Positions 1 through 8,246 of a DNA stretch of 51,813 bases are shown in pieces. The notes beneath the pieces are model-generated. The model was not told the origin of the DNA and made no database searches. It saw only the letters and a list, made by a program, of their open reading frames with translations. The stretch comes from an uncultured Enterobacteriaceae bacterium. GTDB lineage: Bacteria > Pseudomonadota > Gammaproteobacteria > Enterobacterales > Enterobacteriaceae. The DNA lies in NCBI GenBank assembly GCA_945271245.1, contig CALYPF010000004.1, positions 1 through 51,813 on the forward strand. Direction: 5' to 3'. Position 1 is the first letter of the stretch, and every line of letters starts with the position of its first letter. The position numbers and the translations under genes are program-made.

Positions 1-50
1 AGACCGTTGGTGGTGACGGTAAGTGGATCACTTTTTACCCGTTGTTGACA
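1..50. mobile_element. Terminus of an insertion sequence, entering muB
   Basis: Read outward on the minus strand from position 50, the sequence begins TGTCAACAACGGG and continues to the window edge. Positions 6-50 are the exact reverse complement of 51769-51813 at the other end, and the identity begins at the same TG dinucleotide on both sides while the flanking bases differ. This is what two insertions of the same element look like. The TG start and the internal AAGTG-ATC-CACTT mini-palindrome suggest an IS21-like element, but the family call is a guess because no transposase lies inside the window. Confidence 0.75.
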
Positions 51-163
51 CCTTTCAGATACTGAGAAATAACCGCAGTACTCAGCCCCGTTTTAGTGGC
101 TACCTTTTTTTGGGTGTAGCCAGTCCCCTCCAGCAAGTGGATTAATTTATCTTTGATGTTCAT
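35..163 (-). pseudogene. Mu B-like transposition protein, 5' fragment truncated by IS
   Basis: An ATG at 163 opens a 42-codon frame that ends at a TAA (35-37) inside the inserted IS. Only about the first 38 residues are native. They form a helix-turn-helix (TGYTQKKVATKTGLSTAVIS) like the N-terminal DNA-binding domain of phage Mu B, the AAA+ ATPase that binds target DNA and activates the MuA transposase. The gene begins 10 nt after the stop of the transposase gene, the same A-B order as in Mu. The whole ATPase domain is missing, so target capture and replicative transposition should be lost. Identification rests on position and the HTH alone. A short HTH peptide could still be made. Confidence 0.7.
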
Positions 164-173
164 TTAAATAACC

Positions 174-2246
174 TTATTGATGATTACTGGCTTTCTTTAA
201 ATCGCTTTCAAATTCCGATTCGAATAAATAAACCTTTTCAGGCTCGCTGTTATTCCGTTGCGGGGCAAACATCGTAACGTCAATCTCAGGCCGCTGTTCC
301 AGCGCTGGCCGCAGCTCTTCCTGCTTGCGACGCACCTTGTCTTCCAGGTTCCTGACGCTACGTTTGACGCGCTTCTCTTTAAGCTGCTCGATACGGGCTT
401 TAGGGAAGGCATCGACTTTGTTGCCGTTCCAGATGGCGTCACATATCCAGGTGCCGTCCATACGCCGCACGATAACGCTGTGGGGGTCATGAATATCAAA
501 GCAGACGCGAACCTCTTCGCCTTCGACGCTGGCAAGTTCCGTGCTGAAATAGATATTTTTAAACAACTTTATTTCGCCGCGTCGCGCTATACAGACCTGC
601 TCAGGTCTGAACATTTCATGCAGTTCAGAGCTGGTGAGGTACTGAATTTCTTCCTGCTCCTGCTTAATAACGTGGTTACGGTAGGCCAGCGGCGACCAGT
701 GTTGTCCGTTGTTACGCTCCGGCAGACTGCTGTGTGGACGATTATTATGCCGCTCTATCTGGCGCTCAATCTCAGCGACCAGCTGCTCCATCGTCGGCAC
801 CTTACGCATGGCTGAGGCCTGAACCTCATTCAGGGGCTTCCCTTTCTCCAGGGCATTAACCGCTGAATCCACCGCCTTGCGGTACTTACGTTGCGCTTCC
901 CGGTCACCAGATTTACCCACCCAGGAACCAAAGGCCATCGCGGCACGCTTCGGTATTTCCTGGTTAAGACGTTCGATAATACCGCGCCCCTGTGGATTAC
1001 CCGGAATACCGGTGGGGTGCTCAATACCGAGGCGGGAGAAAATACCGGTAATATCGGCATCAAATACGGCGTTTTTCTCACCGCCACCGTTATCGGAGTA
1101 ATACATCAGCGGTACGCCATAGCGTGACACTGCGTTACGGATGGCATCGCCTACGGCGACCTGGCTCTCGGACATGGCCAGACTCCAGCCGACCACCACG
1201 CGAGTGCGGGCGTCGATCACCAGCGTAATCTCAGGCCGGAACGGCTTGCCCGTCTCAGGGTTAATCACTTCCATCTTCATGCCGTGGCCATCGCCGACCC
1301 ATACGCCATTAACCGGGATAACAGACCAGTCGCGGCGCACGAACGGCAGATACTTCTTGTAATCGGAGCCGGTTGCACGTCCGCGCTCGCGCTCGGCTAC
1401 GGGCAGCTTGTCCAGTGCATAGCGCACTGTATCTACCTTCGGTAGCATGGATAACATGATCTCGTTGTCTCCGTACTGTTCAACCCACCACTTCGCAAAC
1501 TTCTCGTACGCCATCATGACGGTGGGTTTGTTGGTATCGCGCCAGAAGCGCATAAAGTCCGGCATCCATGAATACTGGAACACCTCTTTTTTGCTGACCT
1601 TACCCGGTGCCAGCAGCGCCATACGTTCACCAACCGTACCTGCCGCCATCCAGGCTGACAGCCAGCGCTGAAGCGTTGGCACGCTGACCCCGGTGCGGGT
1701 GGCACCCTTGCGGGCGTTGGCGATATCGGCGGCCCGTTGCACATAATCCGGCAGCGTCCCGGCGACGGAAGCGTCGGCAATAAACTCGACCGCCTGTTTG
1801 CGCTTCATGCTGAGACCGCCGTTTTCGCTGCTGTCCATAAGGCGTAACACCTCCTGAACCAGCACCATCCGCGCATCACCGACTGCTTTCTGGCTGTCGG
1901 TCAGCTCGCGCAGTTTCTTCTCCTGCAGGGCCGGGCACTTGCGGTAAAGCGCCAGCTCGCGCTGTACCTTTTCGCCACCTGCTCCCGTGACCAGTTCGCC
2001 TCTGGCGGTCGCTTTTACCGGAAGGGAAGCAGACTGTGCCAGCAGCTGACGCGCCATGCGGGCCTGAACAGCTTCACGCGCGACGTCTGGCAAGCAATCA
2101 ACATTGTACTCGTAGGCCTTCGTACCCTGGCGGCGGCGCATCATTTCCGGTAAACCAGCAGCACACTTATTCAGGGTGTACCGCACTCCCTGAACCGTAC
2201 CAGGCAACCCCGGCAGGCCAATTAACTCATTCACCGTAACGAACAT
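174..2246 (-). CDS. Mu A-like DDE transposase
   Basis: This 690-residue protein is close to the 663 of MuA and would cut and join the prophage ends. It opens with a Mu-type winged-helix DNA-binding segment (VTVNELIGLPGLPGTVQGVR). A RNase H-like catalytic core follows, with the likely triad D319 (VGDGHG), D385 (YSDNGG) and E425 (GIIERLN), then a basic beta-barrel region near 560-640. The acidic residues are spaced 66 and 40 apart; in Mu the spacing is 67 and 56, so the last helix is nearer. The gene sits between ner, 1 nt upstream, and the muB fragment. It appears intact and probably still makes active protein, although muB is broken. The start next to the ner stop fits translational coupling. 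The family call is strong; the exact phage relative is unknown. Confidence 0.93.
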   Translation of the reverse strand: MFVTVNELIGLPGLPGTVQGVRYTLNKCAAGLPEMMRRRQGTKAYEYNVDCLPDVAREAVQARMARQLLAQSASLPVKATARGELVTGAGGEKVQRELALYRKCPALQEKKLRELTDSQKAVGDARMVLVQEVLRLMDSSENGGLSMKRKQAVEFIADASVAGTLPDYVQRAADIANARKGATRTGVSVPTLQRWLSAWMAAGTVGERMALLAPGKVSKKEVFQYSWMPDFMRFWRDTNKPTVMMAYEKFAKWWVEQYGDNEIMLSMLPKVDTVRYALDKLPVAERERGRATGSDYKKYLPFVRRDWSVIPVNGVWVGDGHGMKMEVINPETGKPFRPEITLVIDARTRVVVGWSLAMSESQVAVGDAIRNAVSRYGVPLMYYSDNGGGEKNAVFDADITGIFSRLGIEHPTGIPGNPQGRGIIERLNQEIPKRAAMAFGSWVGKSGDREAQRKYRKAVDSAVNALEKGKPLNEVQASAMRKVPTMEQLVAEIERQIERHNNRPHSSLPERNNGQHWSPLAYRNHVIKQEQEEIQYLTSSELHEMFRPEQVCIARRGEIKLFKNIYFSTELASVEGEEVRVCFDIHDPHSVIVRRMDGTWICDAIWNGNKVDAFPKARIEQLKEKRVKRSVRNLEDKVRRKQEELRPALEQRPEIDVTMFAPQRNNSEPEKVYLFESEFESDLKKASNHQ

Positions 2247-2247
2247 A

Positions 2248-2487
2248 TCAGGACGCCTTACGCATCATGTAACGACTGGGCCAGATACAGGCCGGTTCTA
2301 TATTTAGAGCACTCGCAATAATTCGCTCACCTTTTGGGTAAGAGCGATTAAGCGCATTTTTAAGCGTGTCGGGCTTAAGACCTGCACGAACAGACAGCTC
2401 ACGCATGGTAGTGCCTTGTTTGTGGATCGCAGCCACAATGTCCAGACGGTGCCAGTCAGCACTGGATACTTCTTTTCTTTCCATCAT
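2248..2487 (-). CDS. Ner-like winged-helix regulator
   Basis: This 79-aa basic protein belongs to the Ner/Nlp family. In Mu, Ner is the Cro-like protein that turns down the early and repressor promoters after induction. The visible helix-turn-helix is TTMRELSVRAGLKPDTLKNA around residues 26-45, followed by YPKGERIIASALNIEP and an IWPSRY tail, both typical of the family. The gene lies directly downstream of the operator region, diverges from the repressor gene and leads into the transposase gene with a 1-nt gap. Two ATGs stand in tandem at the start (MMERKE). I used the first, so the protein may be one residue shorter. Confidence 0.9.
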   Translation of the reverse strand: MMERKEVSSADWHRLDIVAAIHKQGTTMRELSVRAGLKPDTLKNALNRSYPKGERIIASALNIEPACIWPSRYMMRKAS

Positions 2488-2513
2488 TCGATTACCCTAC
2501 AAAGTTAACCGTG

Positions 2514-2546
2514 CGGATAAGCCCTGCGGGTTATCCGTCTGGATAA
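2514..2546. promoter_or_regulatory. Putative operator of the Mu-like early region
   Basis: The interval between the divergent ner and repressor genes (2488-2668) holds a perfect inverted repeat, CGGATAA (2514-2520) and TTATCCG (2531-2537), with a 10-nt spacer. A third direct copy of the half site, GGATAA, is at 2541-2546. Repeated half sites between divergent phage regulators are the usual binding sites of the repressor and/or Ner. Which protein binds here is inference. Confidence 0.55.
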
Positions 2547-2668
2547 AAGTATTGATCCATATGTAGCCCATGTAAAGCAAAAATAGCTCTTTCTTTTGTA
2601 TTTATAGCCACGCAAGCCGTGGGGAGGCTAAAGGACACTACATTTCAATAACTTATGTGGTAAAGAAA

Positions 2669-3217
2669 ATGAGCAAGCAAAAAGAAAACAAATTTGCTAT
2701 TGAGGGTGAGGAAAAAGAAAGCTTTCGCCAGCGCCTTGAAAACCTGATTGGCAATAGAAGTGTAAGAAGCGCAGCACAAGCTTGGAATCTTCCTCCATCG
2801 ACAATTAACAACTACCTACATAAGGGCACTGAACCCGCACTCAAAGTCGCTCTAGCGATAGCCAAAGCAGAAAGAGTAAGTCTGGAGTGGTTAGCAACTG
2901 GACTAGATAAAGTTGAATGGACTACAAATAGCCCAAGCGATGTGAGTGATCCTCTCAAATTTACATGGCAAATGATCTATGAATCTCTTAGTAAAGAAGA
3001 TGCCGAAGCCTTGATTAGGTTGATCCACAAGGAAGGGGCCAGAGGCATTCTATCCTCGGCTGGAACTGACGAGGACATCGATACCACCTTGCTTCTTTTG
3101 CCTAAGGAGGAAAAGGAACGCCTATTAGCATTGCATGAGGCTAAAAAAGGGGCATCTGAAGGAAGTGAAGTGAGCAGCACGGACAGCCTAGCTCAGGAAG
3201 CTAAGCGAGCAGGATAG
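2669..3217 (+). CDS. Mu-like phage repressor (c / CI-like), XRE-type
   Basis: The protein is a 182-aa putative lysogeny repressor. Residues about 20-75 form a lambda-type helix-turn-helix (RSVRSAAQAWNLPPSTINNY, then KVALAIAKAERVSLEWLATG). A largely helical, charged C-terminal half follows and I see no LexA-type self-cleavage site. It is the only gene in the prophage part on the plus strand, diverges from ner and is transcribed toward the prophage end, exactly as c is in Mu. I chose ATG 2669; a GTG at 2657 would add four residues and neither has a strong ribosome site. Codon use is AT-richer than in neighbouring host genes. The C-terminus (TDSLAQEAKRAG) could act as a degradation tag, as in Mu repressor, but this is speculation. 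Confidence 0.85.
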   Translation: MSKQKENKFAIEGEEKESFRQRLENLIGNRSVRSAAQAWNLPPSTINNYLHKGTEPALKVALAIAKAERVSLEWLATGLDKVEWTTNSPSDVSDPLKFTWQMIYESLSKEDAEALIRLIHKEGARGILSSAGTDEDIDTTLLLLPKEEKERLLALHEAKKGASEGSEVSSTDSLAQEAKRAG

Positions 3218-3370
3218 ATTAGGAAAGCGTAGGCAGCTTCTTGCTGTCAGGTGTAATGCATATTTTTTATGAGGTTATTGAGTTCGGCCAACTTTTCTAG
3301 CCGCCTGCTCAAACGAAAATCAAAAACGATTTAAATGCAGTTAAAACTCACACAAGTAACAATCATTCGA

Positions 3371-3519
3371 GTATCAAATACCGTTCGAAAAAATCAGTTT
3401 TAAATCATTTTTTCGCGGCGGGTATCAAATCCCACATTTCGACCAATGCCGCGCCAGTCAAAGGCTGTCGGCGTTCTTAAGGTATGTACGATCAGTATCA
3501 AAATGATTACCCCCCCACA
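3371..3519 (-). repeat. Mu-like prophage end with three putative transposase-binding repeats
   Basis: Plus-strand GTATCAAA occurs at 3371, 3422 and 3495, that is TTTGATAC read inward from the end. The outer copy lies about 17-24 nt from the inferred terminal TG at 3519; the others are 73 and 51 bp further in. The two inner copies share a TCGAA block shortly before the motif. Mu carries three MuA sites (L1-L3) at its left end with uneven spacing, so I read these as the equivalents. The interval 3218-3370 between the repressor stop and the first repeat shows no gene. The terminal TG is followed by a run of seven G. Confidence 0.6.
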
Positions 3520-5154
3520 ATCCGGGGCAATTTGCCCGCTCAGCAGCTTCATCAGCGTACTTTTCCCGCAGCCAGAGGGGCCGGCGATGGCTACGCTTTC
3601 GCCCGGCGCGACGCTGAGCGAAAAATCGCGAAATAGCGGCGCGCTGTGTTTATCCCAGGCGAAAGTGATGCCGCTGACGCGCAGCCCGAGCGCCTGCGGC
3701 CAGCGGATATGCGGCCGCCCGGCCGCCGCGCCGGGTGACAGGGCAATATCGGAGACTCGCTCGCAGTGCAGGCTAAGCATACGCAGCGACAAGAGCGCAT
3801 CGGTTAACGCCAGCGCGCTGGCGGCGAACAGCGCGCGCAGGGTATTAAACGCGACCCAGGCACCCATCGTCATCTGGTTTTCCAGCACTTGTCCCACCCC
3901 AAGCCAGAGCAATAGAATCGCGTCGCAGGCGCCGACGAAGGTACTAAATAGGCTGAAAAGCATATCGAATTTATCCAGCCGCAGCCCGGCATGGAGCGTA
4001 TCGGCGTTCAAACCCATCATTTGCGACTGCCGCTGGCGACCAAGCCCCTGCGCGCGGATGGTCGCGATGCCAAACAGTGTTTCCATCAGCCATGAATCGG
4101 CGCGTGCGGCGTTAATGAGCTGCGCTTCAGAAAGTTCGCGGTAAATCGGCCAGGTTAACAGGCGCATGACAATATAAAGGAGGGTAAATCCAACGGCGAT
4201 GCCCGTAAGCCCGCCGCCGTAAATAATCAGCAAACCCAGCGCGCCAGCCGCGGTAACGCCGGCAATTAGCGCACCGCTAATATCATGTATAACGCTGTGG
4301 CGCAGCGCGTCCAGCGCGTGATAGCGCGACTGAATATCGCCGGGCCGACGGCGTTCGAACCAGGCTGCGGGCAGCGTGAGCAGGTGGCGGAAAAGCCCGT
4401 CCTTCCACTGAAGATCCGTCAGCGCATTAATCATGGCAATGGTCCAGTGACGCCAGAGCGCCACGGCGCTTTGCAGTATCGTTAGCAGCAGCAGCCCAAA
4501 GCAAATCACGTGCAACAGGCTACTGTCGCGCTGTGGAATAACGGTATCCATCACGACCTGGGTGCCCACCGGCAGCAATAGCGCGATGGACTCGACTAAC
4601 AGCGACAGTAAAAAAAGCCGCGTAAAGGCCGCGCGAAAACCGCGCATCTGGCGCAGTAAATCCTGCAGTTTCAGGCGCACGACGTGCCGGGTTCGGGTAA
4701 AGTTGACGCCGGGCCATAGCTCGCAGGCGACGCCGGTAAAATGTGCCCCCAGTTCCTGTAGCGTCAGCGTGCGCCGCCCGCTCGCGGGATCGTGGATAAT
4801 CGCCCGGCGGCGACCGGCCTGAACCAGCACCACAAAATGGTTGAAATCCCAGTGCAGAATACAGGGCAGCGTAAGCTGAGGCAGTTCGTGCATCTCCAGC
4901 GACAGCGCGCGCATACCAAACCCCATCTCTGAGGCCGTCTGGCTCAGGGTTTCCACGGTGCTGCCGCGCGATGAAACGCCGAACCGCTGGCGCAGCGCCT
5001 GCACATTGACCCACTTCCCGTGATGCCCGGCAATCATCGCAAGGCAAGCCAGCCCGCACTCCGCCGCTTCGCTTTGATGCAAAACGGGCGCGCGGCGGCG
5101 CAGCGAAAAATGCCCGGGCGCGCGGCGCAGTCGGGCGCGAGATCCCTCAGTCAT
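3400..5154 (-). pseudogene. C39-peptidase ABC exporter of the microcin cluster, truncated by Mu-like prophage
   Basis: This is a CvaB/PCAT-type exporter that would cut the double-glycine leader and export the peptide. The N-terminal peptidase C39 domain is intact: Q27 and catalytic C33 in HQSEAAECGLACLAM, H106 in DFNHFVVL and D122 in IIHDPASG. The membrane domain covers about 170-460. The ATPase domain begins with Walker A GPSGCGKST (525-533). Codon 545 (Asp) is the last host codon; from TGT at 3519 the reading enters the prophage and adds 39 unrelated residues before a stop at 3400. The ABC signature, Walker B and H-loop, about 150 residues, are absent, so transport should be dead although the peptidase might fold. 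The start overlaps the adaptor gene stop by 8 nt. Confidence 0.9.
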
Positions 5155-6427
5155 TGGCCGGTCCTGTCATATCGTGGCGAATGCGCGTCGCGGGCGCAAA
5201 CAGCCACTCAACGAGCCGGCGCTTTTCCAGAAATAGCACGCCGCTGGCGCGGATGCCGTGACGCAGCGTCAGCGCCTGATTACCCGGACGCGTTTGCGGG
5301 AAGTGCGGCGTGACCTCAACGCGAAACCAACTCTGCGTGGCATCGCTGAGTTTTTCCTGCGCCGCGGGCCAGCTCGCCATCTCTTCCGAAGTAGCGGGCG
5401 CGGCGGCGATAGTATGAATAGTGCCGGAAAATTGGCCGAATTTATCGGCGGGAAACGCATCGTAACGCACGCTGACGCGCGCACCGGGCGTTAGCCAGGG
5501 GACAGCGTAAGCAGGTGCCCAAAATACGAGCCGGTAATCCCGCGCCGCGCCGGGGATGATATTAAGCATTCCTTCGCCGCGCCGCACCGTCTGGCCATCC
5601 GTGACATTCAGCGCGTCAACTATCCCCGCCTGCGGGGCTACCACCGTCGGCGACTCGCTGGCGTCAAGCTCGGCAAGCTGGTTCAGCAGCGCATTCTTTT
5701 GGATAAATAGCTGACGAATCTGATTATTAAACTCTACGGCCTGGGCAATCAGGGCATTATCCATTGCCATCACCTGCAATCGGTGCTGTTCATGCTGGCC
5801 GCGAATAGCCAGCAGATTGAAACGGTGCTGATGGTGCAGGGTTGCCTGTGCGGTAAGCTGATCCTGGGCGATCAGACCCGACTTCCAGTAGCGACGATAG
5901 CGCTGCAGCGTATGGTCTATCTCGTTAAGGCCGCGCTCGGCGTCCCGTAATGTTTGCTGCGAGCTTTCACTGGCCTGGCGGTATAAGGCTTTTTGCTGTG
6001 AAAGCGCCGTTTGCGCGGTGTCCCGGCTGAGTGCTATCTCTTTCATACTGGCTTCAAGCGCTGCGATTTGCTGCTGCAAAGCGCGCCGCTGGCGCATTCC
6101 GGCATCGCCGCTCTGCGTGGTGCGCCGCACCGCCAGCTGATAAAGAGGCGCCCCCAGTTCGACGCGCTGCCCCTGTGCGACCAGCGTGCGCACTACCGTG
6201 CCCTGCCACGCAGAAGTGACCCGCACCGGCGGCGGTATCGCCACCAGCTCGCCGCTGACCAGCGCTTTGCGATGCAGGGTACCAAAATGCAGCAATGCGG
6301 CAACTGCGCTTAAAAACGCCAGCGTCAATAGTGTAATGCCCCAAACCGGAAAGCCGCGTGGGATTAGCGCTTTACCGCGCCACTGGCGCTGTTGTTCCCG
6401 AAGGAGAGACTGGCGAAAGAGCGTCAT
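5147..6427 (-). CDS. HlyD/CvaA-family membrane fusion protein
   Basis: This 426-aa periplasmic adaptor would join the C39 ABC exporter to an outer-membrane TolC channel. A short cytoplasmic N-terminus is followed by one transmembrane helix (about 28-50). The first biotinyl-lipoyl half motif (VRVTSAWQGTVVRTLVAQGQ, about 88-107) follows, then a long coiled coil (about 125-255) and the second lipoyl half with TVVAPQAGIVDALNVTDGQT. A beta-barrel domain completes it. This is the layout of CvaA and HlyD. No TolC-like gene is in the cluster, so the chromosomal TolC would be used, as for colicin V. The gene begins 23 nt after the glycosyltransferase and overlaps the exporter gene, suggesting one transcript. 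Confidence 0.92.
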   Translation of the reverse strand: MTLFRQSLLREQQRQWRGKALIPRGFPVWGITLLTLAFLSAVAALLHFGTLHRKALVSGELVAIPPPVRVTSAWQGTVVRTLVAQGQRVELGAPLYQLAVRRTTQSGDAGMRQRRALQQQIAALEASMKEIALSRDTAQTALSQQKALYRQASESSQQTLRDAERGLNEIDHTLQRYRRYWKSGLIAQDQLTAQATLHHQHRFNLLAIRGQHEQHRLQVMAMDNALIAQAVEFNNQIRQLFIQKNALLNQLAELDASESPTVVAPQAGIVDALNVTDGQTVRRGEGMLNIIPGAARDYRLVFWAPAYAVPWLTPGARVSVRYDAFPADKFGQFSGTIHTIAAAPATSEEMASWPAAQEKLSDATQSWFRVEVTPHFPQTRPGNQALTLRHGIRASGVLFLEKRRLVEWLFAPATRIRHDMTGPAND

Positions 6428-6450
6428 TGGATTCCTGCTTTGTTTGACGA

Positions 6451-7818
6451 TTAACGCCGCCAGGCGGAGCGCAGCCCCAGCGGGGTATCCAGCGTATGTT
6501 TCACAAACGCGGCGCCGAGGCGAGGATGTTGCATAAATACGGCGAGAAAATGCGGAGCGACGGTTTTTTCAATGCCCAGTACCCTGAGCGCCGCCGCCAG
6601 TTGAACCTCCAGAAGTAGCCCGGGGCCGGTCAGCGCAGGCGTAATACCATAATCGCCCTTCAGCCCTTCTTCGCGCCAGCCGAGCAGCCGCGCCAGCGAG
6701 TGCGTAATACCCTCAGAGTGCGGCACATGAAAAATAGCGTCCCGGCGCTCTAAAAAGCGATAGCGCTTGTTCAGGGTGCGCAGAGTCAGACGTAGCACCC
6801 TGGCCTGCGGGCAGCAGGCCAGCACATTGCTGTAATAGATACCGTCCAGTGCGGGCGTCGAACTTTGCGTTACCCAGTCGCGCCAGCTAAACACGGCCCC
6901 CAGCGCCGGGATTTTGCCGATATGCAGCGTGTGCGTATCGGCGTGCATGCAGGCCTTAAGGCGGCAGCGCATGCGGGGTGAAAGAAACGGATGCGTGTCT
7001 ATGCGCTCGGCGCTGCTTTGGGCGGCTGCGTCGTCCTGCAACAGTGCCGCCAGCGCGCGCTCGGATTTCGCCAGCGCAATCGCTTCATCGTGCCGCAGGT
7101 TAAGTGTTTCCAGCAGTCGATGGGTGCGGGGGAAAACCGTATCCAGACAGGGCAGGGTATCGATGTCGATATAAATCCCTCCGTAGCGATTCAGAACCAG
7201 CAAACGCACAATATCGCTGGCGCTGGCCAGATTACCCCGCAGGATTAACTCGTAATAATACAGGCGTTTTAGCGGCGCCTGTGCGCCGTGAAACAGCGGC
7301 GTAATTTCCATAAGTTCCACGCCGGCGGGTAGAGATGCCTGCCCCTGTGCGGCGGGGAATGTCGTTTTCTCAGCCGCGATCTGGTATAGAAAGCGCTCCG
7401 CCAGCGCGTTAAATGTGAGTTCCGGGTGCGCCAGGCGCGGCCAGATGAATCGAAACGCGGCGTTTTGTAGTTGTCGCAGCGTGGCCTGCGGGGCGTGGGG
7501 CGATATTTTGCGCGCGTAAGCCATTAGCCGGGCCTGAAAATGCTGACACTGACTTACCTGCGGATCGTGCCAGAGCCAGAGCGTTTTATCGGGGTTGGCC
7601 GCTTTCCAGATAGTCAGGTAGTGGCTGTCCAGCGCCGCTGGCGCGCCTATCCAGATGAAATGCAGAATATCGGGAACCTGCAGTTTATGCTGTGCCAGCG
7701 CTTCCAGCTCGCGCACCCGAGAACGCCGGGCCAGCGCGCGCTGGCTACGGTACGGCGCAGCGCGGAATTCGGCCTCAATCGCCTTTCCAAGGCGCTGCAA
7801 AATAAGATGAGACGGCAT
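6451..7818 (-). CDS. TcdA/TcdB-like (Gly_transf_sug) glycosyltransferase in microcin cluster
   Basis: The 455-residue product has the two hallmarks of the GT-A fold seen in clostridial toxin TcdA/TcdB and GT32-type sugar transferases. One is an N-terminal nucleotide-sugar motif, ILHFIWIGAP (51-60). The other is SDIVRLLVLNRYGGIYIDID ending with the metal-binding DXD D218-x-D220. There is no signal peptide or membrane helix, so it should act in the cytoplasm. Between a class II precursor gene and the exporter genes its likely substrate is the precursor, which would make this a modification enzyme. Alternatives are glycosylation of the small neighbour or of a host target. The start has no strong ribosome site; translation may be coupled to the preceding gene, 11 nt upstream. 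Fold assignment is firm; substrate is inference. Confidence 0.82.
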   Translation of the reverse strand: MPSHLILQRLGKAIEAEFRAAPYRSQRALARRSRVRELEALAQHKLQVPDILHFIWIGAPAALDSHYLTIWKAANPDKTLWLWHDPQVSQCQHFQARLMAYARKISPHAPQATLRQLQNAAFRFIWPRLAHPELTFNALAERFLYQIAAEKTTFPAAQGQASLPAGVELMEITPLFHGAQAPLKRLYYYELILRGNLASASDIVRLLVLNRYGGIYIDIDTLPCLDTVFPRTHRLLETLNLRHDEAIALAKSERALAALLQDDAAAQSSAERIDTHPFLSPRMRCRLKACMHADTHTLHIGKIPALGAVFSWRDWVTQSSTPALDGIYYSNVLACCPQARVLRLTLRTLNKRYRFLERRDAIFHVPHSEGITHSLARLLGWREEGLKGDYGITPALTGPGLLLEVQLAAALRVLGIEKTVAPHFLAVFMQHPRLGAAFVKHTLDTPLGLRSAWRR

Positions 7819-7829
7819 CGACGGCGGCT

Positions 7830-8105
7830 TCAGCGCAGGATGAACAAAAGGCTTAGCAGCGCGCAGGCGATAGCGATAATGGTGACAATCGCGTTATCCT
7901 GCACAAACTGGTAGAGAGATAAGGCGTTTTCACGCGCGGTGGTGCGCATTTTTTCCAGCGCTTCTTCTTCGCTCCCGGCGCGGATGGTCAGCGGATATTT
8001 AACGAACCCTTCCCGTTGCAGAACCGCTTGTTCCTCGCGGGTTAACGTCTTTATATCGTAAATCCGGGTTGCAACGTCTTTGGTATAAAAGACATAGGTG
8101 TTCAT
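7830..8105 (-). CDS. Small C-terminally anchored membrane protein, candidate microcin immunity protein
   Basis: I do not recognise this 91-aa protein. It has a soluble charged part (MNTYVFYTKDVATRIYDIKT to about residue 66) and one hydrophobic helix at the very C-terminus (about 70-90, AIVTIIAIACALLSLLFIL) ending in Arg, so it resembles a tail-anchored inner-membrane protein. A strong ribosome site, GGGAGG, lies 6 nt before the ATG. The gene lies between the precursor and the glycosyltransferase. Small membrane proteins beside microcin structural genes are usually immunity proteins, hence the call. A role as scaffold for modification or export is equally possible. The coding assignment is good; the function is a guess from position. 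Confidence 0.7.
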   Translation of the reverse strand: MNTYVFYTKDVATRIYDIKTLTREEQAVLQREGFVKYPLTIRAGSEEEALEKMRTTARENALSLYQFVQDNAIVTIIAIACALLSLLFILR

Positions 8106-8246
8106 TTAATCCCTCCCATCCGTGGTAATCCTAAAAACTGACGCTGTGACAAAGGTTCAATGCCAGAGGTATCCTGCTGTCACTTCAGCGCTGATAGTAG
8201 ATTAGCGCCTCGCCTGTCGGTCTATTCATTCTTCGTTTCAATAATA

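Larger units (their letters stand above)
51..3519 (-). mobile_element. Mu-like transposable prophage, left-end early region
   Basis: Going inward from about 3519, the order is end-binding repeats, repressor gene transcribed toward the end, operator, then ner, A and B transcribed away from it. This is the left-end and early-region architecture of bacteriophage Mu. The end most likely lies at a TG at 3519, or at 3517, directly after codon 545 of the ABC exporter gene. The element is cut at position 50 by an IS and the rest, including late genes and the other end, lies outside the window. I cannot tell whether the remainder of the phage exists. The lower GC of the repressor gene and end region compared with the flanking host genes fits a transferred element. 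Confidence 0.85.

Noticed and set aside
3400..3516. Last 38-39 residues of the exporter frame as a native C-terminus
   Set aside because: They lie in the prophage end region with its repeated TTTGATAC motifs and lack every ATPase motif expected after Walker A.
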